64,000 nucleotides of DNA from Zelopaecilomyces penicillatus (Eukaryota; Ascomycota; Sordariomycetes; Hypocreales; Pseudodiploosporaceae). The notes beneath the pieces are model-generated. The model was not told the origin of the DNA. It worked only from the letters and a program-made list of their open reading frames with translations, and did not search any database. The stretch covers positions 372,001 to 436,000 of the forward strand of contig VCCP01000005.1 of NCBI GenBank assembly GCA_005765155.1, read 5' to 3'. Position numbers and translations under genes: made by a program. This document shows, piece after piece, positions 55,883 to 64,000 of this stretch. Position 1 is the first letter of the stretch. Every line of letters starts with the position of its first letter.

Positions 55883-57311
55883 CTATGCTTCAACCGACTC
55901 TTTTGCTTTAACACTCCAGTCCCACAGCGCCTTGGCAAGTTGTTCATCCTTGGCAGCATCTGACATCTTCGACTCTGTAGCGTCCCAGCTGTATCCATAG
56001 TAGAACTTTCCGGCAAGTGGCCCAACGTCGAAATAGCGTCCGCTCAATGCCTTTAACTTTATCTCAGGGTCAACAGCTAGCAAAAGCGTAGTGAGAGCGC
56101 CATCTTCTGGTGGGATACTTGTCATTCGGACGATCGTGGAGCTTATGTACTTAAAGACTGGTGGAAGCTCGGCCGAGTCTGTGCCTGGAGCCGTGCCGAT
56201 TGTACCTGCAGCTTTGGATATTAGTACAGGACTATATTTGAGAATCGAATTACTTGCCTGGGTTGAGGCAATTGACAAGAACATTGGAGTATCCCGTTGT
56301 CTGTAGATGCTTATGGAGATGTTGAGCGAACAGGATATTTGCGAGCTTCGAACGCCCATATCTAATAAAGTATTAACGCCTTACGCTCTTGTTACATGGA
56401 ATATTTCACTGACCTCTGCAAACTAGCCTGAACCTCGGCCATACTTTGTATAGTCTTTGATCCTTCTGTCTTGAGGCTTTCGAAATCTATTGTATTAAGA
56501 GGAGTCGGTTTATACATGGTGTGCGCATGTGATGCAACAATAACAACCCTTGCCTCATTATACACGTGAGAAGTCTGCTGAATAAGATTCTGAAAAAAAT
56601 GATCAGCATGTATTCACATAGGTGCGATAAATTATGGAGAGGGTCACACCAGAAGGCCGGTTATGAAGACAAAATGTCCAAGGTGCTAGAAAGACGGAGC
56701 TGTTGAGTTATTTGCTCACCCTCTGAGAAACACATGTTTATCTTACGTTTGTCTGATTTTGGAGTTAGCAGATATAAGTGAGATGAGGGTTTGTGTGCAC
56801 AGAACTGACCGCAAACTGTATCTCAATGCCATCTGCTGACAGTGTATCTGGCTACGTTTGGTTAACATTGATCAAGCCCCTCCGTAGCTATTGAGTCAAA
56901 GCATCTGCGGCACTCACTACAACGGACAAGGCAGCGTTTGCAATGAGGACATCGAGTCTTTCTTCTAGTTCAGTGAAGCGCTTTGCCGCAGAGATGCAGC
57001 TACGCATATCCGATAGGTCAAGTTCAAGGAATCTCAAGAATGCAGCTCTTGGTGCATCGGCTGTCTGGAGGTTGTCCACAAGCTGTTCAAACTTGCCTCT
57101 TGATCGAGACGCAATGTATACCGTCGCATTGCGGCGCAACAGCTGGATGGCTGCTTCTTTGCCAATCCCTGTGGCGCCACTAAAAGAGTATTCTCGTTCA
57201 GCATGTGATGAGATGTCATCATTGGAGTGAATCTCACCCGGTGATAATGATCACCTTCCCCGATAGATCAGGGATATCCCCCACCGAAAACTTCTTGCTG
57301 AAATATGACAT
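55883..57311 (-). CDS. Short-chain dehydrogenase/reductase with microexon and GC-AG intron
   Basis: Eight exons on the minus strand give 340 residues: 57311-57238, 57179-56918, 56851-56810, 56752-56747, 56685-56650, 56589-56414, 56361-56258, 56205-55883. Every phase closes. The NAD(P) motif T-G-G-A-T-G-I-G is at 24-31 (split by intron 1), N-A-A at 106-108, the catalytic Ser160 in V-I-V-A-S-H and Y200-x3-K204 in Y-G-R-S-K-L-A-N. Exon 4 is only 6 nt and supplies T-N of the conserved N-H-L-G-H-F. Intron 7 begins GC rather than GT. The sequence is of the WW-domain-oxidoreductase/retinol-dehydrogenase-like type. Substrate unknown. It shares strand with the PKS 2.7 kb away and could tailor its product. 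Confidence 0.88.
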
Positions 57312-59002
57312 TCAGGGTGTCTAAAATATGAAGAAGCTATATATTGATGTTAATTTTCCTAGTCGCTGGTGCGAAACAAGAACGATGTAGTCCGTAGGTT
57401 TACAGCATCTAGGTTTGAAGGTGTCCATGGGTTTTTAAGGTTTGGGTAAGCACTTACAGCCGTTGTGTCTGGAGTTTACCGGCCGGAGTTAAGGAGTTAA
57501 CGGCGAGCTCGTATCTTTTAAATGCAGCTCGTATTGCCTTTACTTGGTCTATGGTATCTCTATCTATGGGTATATATAGATCTTATTGGAGATGTCTTTG
57601 TGGTGCCAAAGTTTGGCCTGACAGCTAGCTTGATAGGAAAAAGGATCCCACAGGAAATCATCTCAAATTATCCAATATCGTGGTATTTATTAAAAGGATG
57701 GATTAAATTGCAATACACACACACTGTACATATACATGTACTACAGCCATGCTTCATTCATCCCACCGGATCTCATGGGAGCAGGATTGATCTATCCCAC
57801 CTAACCCAACCTCATCCCACCGGTAACTTGAAAGATGGGCAAAGACGCATACAAAAACAATGCATCCTACATTCAGTGCACACAGAAAGATGAGTGAAGA
57901 TTTGAGCATGGTAGCTCAGTGGTAAGCCTTTTCAAACAGCACGTTTATTTGTCCGAGTCCTTGCAGATTTGATCTAGATCCTACCAGGAGCTTGGTAGCG
58001 CAGCCTCGCAGTAGTTCCCTGCATAAGCCACAGTCCCCGAGATCGATCGGACGACTGTTTAGTTGAGAACGCAAACAGCATTGTGATGTATGACGGAAAT
58101 AGTATATTGTCTGTATATATTTCACTTGCTTACCACTGATAGCCGCGGAACCGCATTCATTTGGCGGATGAACAACCTAATCCACATAGGCTAAAGAAGC
58201 TGGCGCAGACATGAGCGTGATCAGCTTTGTGAATAGATTGGCAAGGGGGCTGAGACATGGCTGAGAACCTTCATTTTCATTCACCGGTTTCATGAGACAC
58301 TGAGGGGCAGATAATTGGACGATTGGGAACACGAGCCGGTTCGTTCTGACAGCGGCAAGGTGCCTTATGCAGCTTTCCCGAGACAGTGGTGGATCTTGTT
58401 GCTGCCATGTTGAATTAACAGCTCATGATGTGAGTATTTTAAAATACTGTGCTGCGTTAGGAGATAAACAACTGGACTTGCGTGATGAGAGACAAGAATT
58501 CGCAGCCTGACGTTTGTCAGTTGATGATATTTCGGCAAAACTACCTGGAACCGTCAAGCCTGGGGAGCATGGGCCAGCCATCTGGCATCCATAGCCGAAG
58601 CAATGGCAAGAGAGACAAGGCAGGTGGCACATGGGATGATCACTACGTAGATCTCCAGGTTCCATATCTCCTCCCTTGCATTGTACTAATGAGTGGGCTG
58701 GCTTTGCTAGTGTAGGCTATGGCAATCTGCAAGGATGTTGCCGCTGGAGACTTTGGGACCTGATAGTTGATTCGACAAGTGAAATCTCATCTTCAATCAG
58801 GGAGAGTATGCGGGGATGATTATCATAACCGAAAACCAATTGAATCAATATTCTACTCCCCGCAGTGTAGACGAAGCTTGAACAACTAGGTGTAAAAGGG
58901 ATTTAATGGTCGTCTTCAAATTCTCACATTTCTTGCAACTTAAGCTTCCATCCAACATTGACCATTATTTTCCACATCTATTTCAAATTACTAATCTCGA
59001 CA
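57312..59002. other. Intergenic region with a short inverted repeat
   Basis: About 1.7 kb without a supported gene. A 15-20 bp inverted repeat (CAGTGGTAAGC core) lies at about 57910-57930 and 58123-58143, enclosing roughly 200 bp. The left arm looks superficially like a tRNA A box but no tRNA can be folded. The right end holds the promoter of the gene fragment at 59003. Confidence 0.45.
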
Positions 59003-59516
59003 ATGCAGCTTCTTAAACATTTATTTTCGCTCTCTCTAATCGCATCTTGTGCAATTTCTACTGTCACCGCCCAAACTAGTGCTCAACGCATCGATCTTAT
59101 TACCAACAGGTTTCAGCCAAGTCTGCAAACAGCCCAGTCAATCTCCTTGGTTGATGGGCTTTTGTATGGTACTGTGAACCGCGGGCGGTTTGAGGCAGGT
59201 GCTGCTGTTGGCAAAAGATGTGCCAAGGTCAAGCTAATATCGCCTAGGAGGTTGTTCGTGGTATCGAGACAGCAAATAGAGAGATAGGAGACTTTGTCGA
59301 ACAGTTTTTGATGACCAATGGACCCATTACCGATATCGTTGATGTCAACATTGAAACAGCCTATAAAGACTTGTTAATCTCACCCTGCAAATATTCGACA
59401 CGCTTGTCGGCAAGTCTTCAACTGTCAATAGAGCGGTTGCACTTCTGAACGATAGTTTGAATCGCGCAGTAACGGCTTATCAACAAAGATTTGAACTTAT
59501 AAGTTCACTTAATTAA
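59003..59516 (+). pseudogene. HsbA-like secreted helical protein, frameshifted
   Basis: The ATG at 59003 starts a signal peptide (M-Q-L-L-K-H-L...) ending near V-T-A-Q, then a helical segment. The reading continues in a second frame from about 59240 (V-V-R-G-I-E-T-A, G-D-F-V-E-Q-F) and in a third after about 59373 (V-N-L-T-L-Q-I-F-D-T-L-V-G-K-S) to a stop at 59514-59516. The combined pattern resembles hydrophobic-surface-binding protein A / cell-wall mannoprotein domains. No intron of normal length restores frame, so I treat it as a pseudogene. Family assignment is tentative. Confidence 0.5.
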
Positions 59517-59976
59517 CTACTTCCCAGAGATTTGATTCATTATGATTCCGATATGCTCGTTAGCCCTCCATAATACTTTGATTGCTAACCTTATCATAAC
59601 AAGGAATTCGGTCCGGAACTTAGCAATTCCTACCCAGCAAGTCAGGAGGTATTTGATGATGGGGTGCAAAATATCAACAGGGCCGCGGATCGTGTTAAGA
59701 ATGCATATCGCTCTCTGTTGTAAAGGCGGAGTATGAGTAGGGCGTCTAGGGCCACATCTCATTGCTGATGTGTGGGTTGAGAGGAGTACGAATTATCCCA
59801 GAGTTCACGGGGGGGACGATGGAGTAAAGTGAGTGAACCGTGTATCTCAAAGTTGAGGTTTTGAATATGCTGGAGAACAGATTGATGAAATGGGAAGTGG
59901 GATGCAGCCAGATGAACATGAAAGCTGAAGTTATTTCTCTTAATAAAACTTGTTCAGATGCTGCCTCAAGTTATAG
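59517..59976. other. Intergenic region downstream of the PKS
   Basis: Contains the PKS 3' UTR. No gene is supported. Confidence 0.5.
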
Positions 59977-62900
59977 CTACGACTTGGCTTTTAAATCGTC
60001 TACAATAGCCATTGCCAGGTTCATTGCCGTAGCACCAGCATCCAACACCCTCAAGAAGGGAACGTCCACGCCCACCTGTCTGAAGAAATGTGTCCTGAAT
60101 TCTGCAGCCAGCATAGAGTCCATGCCAAAATCAGCCAGTGTTTTGGTCGGGTCCAGTGAGCCTGGGGGTAACAGCAGCAGATTCTCCATCTTCTGCGTCA
60201 CAAGTTGTAGCACAGCAGCGGTAAGATCCTTTTGCGACGCCGTGGCTGGATCCGGCATGATATCCTCACGCCCTCCTCCTGCAACTATGCCGAGTGCTGC
60301 GGTTTGGCGCTCAAAGTTCCACACTAGGAGAGACAATCGACAGTCATCGAGCAAGATTTGCGACGAGCCTTCGTAGCCCTGCTCGCGCTGTGCCATCAGA
60401 CCAGAGAGCTCCAAACCAGTTAGTAGTAAGCCATCGCCGCTGCCTCTTGCTTGAAAGCTGCGGCCCCATTCACGTCGCTGGGCACTGTTTTCTCGTGTGA
60501 GAGCCATGTCAAAGTGCTGTAGACACTCTGCCTCGTTTATGGGCTGCCAACCGCGGCGTAACATCAGTCGCTCCAGCTCGGGTCGTTCGTGAATGTACCC
60601 AACTTCGGAAAGCATGCCGAGCCCGATGGATACTGCTGGAAGGCCCTGCGAGCGGCGGTAACCTGCAAAGGCGTCCATAAATGCGTTTCCTGCGCAATAG
60701 TTGGTCAATGTGGCCATTTTGAGTGTACCCGTCATCGAGGACGCAAGCAAGAAGAAATCGAGAGTCTTTTCATGAGGCGCCAGAGCCTCGTGCAAGTTCC
60801 AACTGCCTCGAACTTTTGGCGTCACCGTATAGTTCCAGCCCGAGCTCGTCATCTCATTAAAAAGAACTTCCTCCAAAGACATAGCGGCTTGTATTACGCC
60901 ACCAATTGGAGTGGTGCAGGCATCAATGGCACGTTGAACGTCGTCTCTGTCGGCAACACTACCGCGAATTGTTGTTACAAAGGCACCGTCGCGCTCGAGC
61001 TCGGCTACAAAGTCGCGCGATGGCTGCTTGTCAAGGCCAGATCGGCTGATAAAGACGAAGTTGCGTGCCCCGCGACGCATAAGCCATCGTGTAAGAGACC
61101 GACCGAGACCTCCAAGTCCACCGGAAAGGATGTAAGATTTTGTAGGGCTTAGTACAGTCAAGTGCTGGAGAGGTTTGAGAGCCACAGTTGCTTGTTCAGT
61201 CTCGAGCGACAAAGTGACTTTGCCCATGCGGTTACGCGACTGGAACGTTCGGATTGCAGTTTTGAGCTCGGATATGCAGAATGTCAAAACTGGCTCAACT
61301 GGCCTAATCTTGCCTTGCCTGTAGAGGTCAATAGTCTTTTGCAAAAGCCTGTGAGGGTGTTAGTGAGTGAAAGAGTTGTTTCAACGTACACCGTCAAGAA
61401 ACCAAGTTGACAATGTTTTCAGAAGACTTACCCTGACCAAATCTTGTTGTCTTTCGGATCCGTGGAGTTGAATAAGTCACTCAGGTCGAAGGCGTGGAAC
61501 ATGACATTTCGCTTGAACACAGACATGTCTAAAAACCCGGCCTCTGCAATATCACGACGGCCAACTTCTATGAAGCGCCCAAAGTTGGCAAGACACTGCC
61601 AAGATGCATCAAGCAAATCCCCCGTGAGTGAGTTGAGAACAACATTGACGCCACGTTGGGCGGTCGCTTTCCTGACCTGCTGCACGAACTGGTCGTTACG
61701 CGAATAGAAAATATTCTCATCGGCAATACCATATTTCTCAATTAAAAAGGCTCGTTTCTCTTCGTCACCGATCGTTGCGTAAATGGTTGCGCCAATGGAT
61801 CTGGCGATCTGAATGGCCGCTTGTCCGAGTCCTCCGGCTGCTGAATGGATAAGAACCGTCTCACCAGGCTGTAGACGCGCATTGTCTACGAGAGCGTAAT
61901 GAGCAGTTGAGAAGACAAGCGGCAATGTTGATACGGTCTAAATAACGTCAGTCACTTTGTATGTTGGATTTTTAGCATAACACAGGTAACTCACCGAGTA
62001 GTTCTCTTCATCACGCAAACGACAACAACACCATTCCGGAACCATGACGATGGATTCCAATCGATTTGGCATCATGACCAGCACGCGCTCCTCTACAGAA
62101 AACTCCGAACCTGGATGAACCTTTGTAATGACTCCCGCAAACTCTAGCGAGACATTGCAGTTCTTGCTCTCGACATTGCCCAGAATGACATGTACGTCCT
62201 TTGCGTTCATGCTGAATGACTTGACTTGAACCTGTACGAAACCTTGAGGAGGATCTTCGTGTGGCGGTAGTTGGCTCCAGAAAAGTGAGTCAACATTTCC
62301 TGGTTGGTCAAGTGCAAGCCGGAAGCGATCAGCCTCACTGATTGTAGTCTCTCTGGTTTCATCAAGCTGCTTCTGTCGGAAAGTCTCGTTTTCTACCTCA
62401 TCAGGTAAGATGCGACTGGAATACATCAAACCATCTTTTTGTACAAACTCGTACTCTGCGTGAGGCCGCGTGACGAGTTGATGAAGCAGTAGTCCCAAGT
62501 TCGCGCGCGTCTTGACAGACAATGCTTCGGTAGCATCGAACCCCAACTCAAGATCACATATCAGAAATTTAAGTGACGGCTCCTCAAGCATAATGGATCG
62601 TGACAAGCCTGTTACTAAGGTCATTTCAGGAACCGCGTGTGTAAAATAGTCGCCGTTGGTTAGCCAAATGAGGTAGTGTGCCTTGGTTGTGATTTTTTGA
62701 ATGCGCGCCAGCGTGATGGCATCAATATCGCTCAGGAAAAAGCGTTTGAGCTCAAACGTAGCAAAGACAAAGCAGCCATCGGCGAGTGTCAAGTCATCAA
62801 GAGCAGAAAGATCGAGCTTGGTGACATTGGTTCCCATCTGGGTTTCGATAGCCGAATGGTATTCTTCTTCGAAACTCGTAAGGGTGTCATGGTGGATAAA

Positions 62901-64000
62901 ATAGGCAGGCCTGTTACCGTATGTTTCGCTTTGAGGCGGGGACTTTGGAACCACATCGCTGTCGCAACGTAGAATACGCAGCTCGATTCCATCATGGGCA
63001 CCTGTGACAAATAGCGGGCTTAATTTCACACTTGGAGAAAGATCAATCTCGACCGATTCGATGGATCGCTCACTCGAGCAATGAGCTAGAATGGTGTTGG
63101 GTTTAATAAAGCTTAAGAATAGCTCTAGGTTGTCCTGAACCTTCTCAACATATTCAGTCTCGGGTGCAATGATAATGTCAAAGCCTGCTTCAGGGACCTC
63201 AATGTCTTCAACCGGTCTACTTAGCAAACTCTCCAGATGATCGTCTTCCGGGATACTGTCGATCTGGATACCTTTCAATTTGCCGTTGGTCGGTGACGCA
63301 ACAACTATGGATTGGAACTGCTGCAAGCTTTTGTAGCGATTGAGCACATCCAGAAAACTGTGTTCTAGTTTCGAAACATCGGAAACCAGAAACAGGTACC
63401 GCGAATTGGGCACTTTATGTGATGCCAGTCGCAAGAACCAGCTGATGGTCTCAGCAGCACTACATGCGCTCAATTCCTTCTGTGCCATGGAGACAAGCCA
63501 GTCCCCAATCTGCTCCTGGTGGTATGATTGAAGAATCTCTAGATCGGGGAGCCATTGAACTCGTAAAATGGGACTGCGGTTTTTGTTGCTGGCTGTAAGT
63601 GAACCTTCGTTGTACTCAACAAACTTGACGTTTTTGATCGACATGGATGGGCCCGTCGCTTTCGAATCCTCATAGTATAGATCAGTAGAATTAATCGTGG
63701 TGCCAAAGCCAACAAATGATGATGTTGCGGTTACTATTGCCCTTGTGTTTGTGCGGTTGTCGTGGCCAGGGCGGATCAAAATTTCCTCAAGGGAGACAGG
63801 AACGCGTGCAACGAGCCCGCGAGGATGTTCACCCGCGCCCGCAAATACAGCAGCTTGCAGCATGGAGTCGATCATGACGGGATGCACGATTTCGTTGGTG
63901 TAAGATGTATCGGGGAGGTTACTGTCTTCATAGAGCACTGTATCGGCAATAAGCTGGTTTGGTTGAATTGGTTGTCCGTTAGCGACCAGAGATTGGCTTT
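59977..64000 (-). CDS. Highly reducing type I polyketide synthase, C-terminal part (continues past the window)
   Basis: Visible exons are 64000-61995, 61937-61432 and 61348-59977, both introns GT-AG and in phase, covering about 1290 residues. From the edge inward: the end of a dehydratase domain with H-P-V-M-I-D-S-M-L-Q; a 400-residue linker region with no SAM-binding GxGxG, probably a degenerate methyltransferase; an enoylreductase with S-A-A-G-G-L-G-Q-A-A; a ketoreductase with S-G-G-L-G-G-L-G, S-S-M-T-G and N-Y-C-A-G-N; and a terminal carrier domain with the pantetheine serine in G-M-D-S-M-L. There is no thioesterase, as usual for this class. Ketosynthase and acyltransferase should lie right of the window. 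It would make a reduced chain; release may need a separate enzyme. Confidence 0.95.

Noticed and set aside
57906..57985. tRNA-like sequence GGTAGCTCAGTGGTAAGCC
   Set aside because: It resembles an A box, but no B box (GGTTCRANNCC) or acceptor stem pairs with it at the right distance.
59220..59245. Small intron joining the first two HsbA-like frames
   Set aside because: The only GT-AG span that fits the frames would be about 20 nt, too short; longer options do not restore phase.
1..64000. CRISPR arrays, bacterial operons or organellar DNA
   Set aside because: No regularly spaced repeats, ribosome-binding sites or organellar genes were seen; introns are present throughout.

Overview
The window is nuclear DNA of a filamentous ascomycete. 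Short phase-consistent GT-AG introns, a highly reducing polyketide synthase (PKS), fungal-type secreted proteins and C-to-T decay of transposons typical of repeat-induced point mutation (RIP) all point there. The gene set suits Sordariomycetes, probably Hypocreales, but that finer placement is inference. No bacterial, viral or organellar segment, CRISPR array or convincing tRNA was seen.

Region by region. (1) 1-16.2 kb is ordinary gene space: the 3' end of an unknown gene, an orphan protein with a terpene-synthase-like metal motif beside a flavin monooxygenase, the 23 kDa Fe-S subunit of mitochondrial complex I, a secreted M14 carboxypeptidase, mitochondrial acyl carrier protein, and a tandem-CCCH zinc-finger protein. 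(2) 16.2-27.6 kb has no gene I can support. (3) 27.6-31.4 kb and 52.4-54.1 kb hold three homologous copies of a multi-exon, cysteine-rich, proline-hinged, probably secreted protein family. All three are broken: one by frameshifts, one by a transposon, one by a stop codon.

(4) 31.44-49.42 kb is a four-level transposon nest with readable boundaries. A Tc1/mariner-type element (TA target site, 36-bp terminal inverted repeats) was entered by a Mutator-like element (8-bp target duplication). That element was in turn entered by a Ty3/gypsy LTR retrotransposon (two 452-bp LTRs, minus orientation) and by a Tad-like LINE (14-bp target duplication, minus orientation). The outer three layers are full of stops and C-to-T/G-to-A changes. 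The LINE has two full-length open frames joined by an ATGA overlap and looks recent.

(5) 49.4-64 kb is an accessory region: a secreted protein with possible Kex2 sites, a divergent cerato-platanin, an 8-exon short-chain dehydrogenase with a 6-nt microexon and a GC-AG intron, a broken HsbA-like secreted protein, and the 3' part of a highly reducing PKS running off the right edge. The dehydrogenase and PKS share a strand and may belong to one biosynthetic cluster. The decaying secreted-protein copies and nested transposons suggest a fast-evolving compartment beside conserved housekeeping genes.
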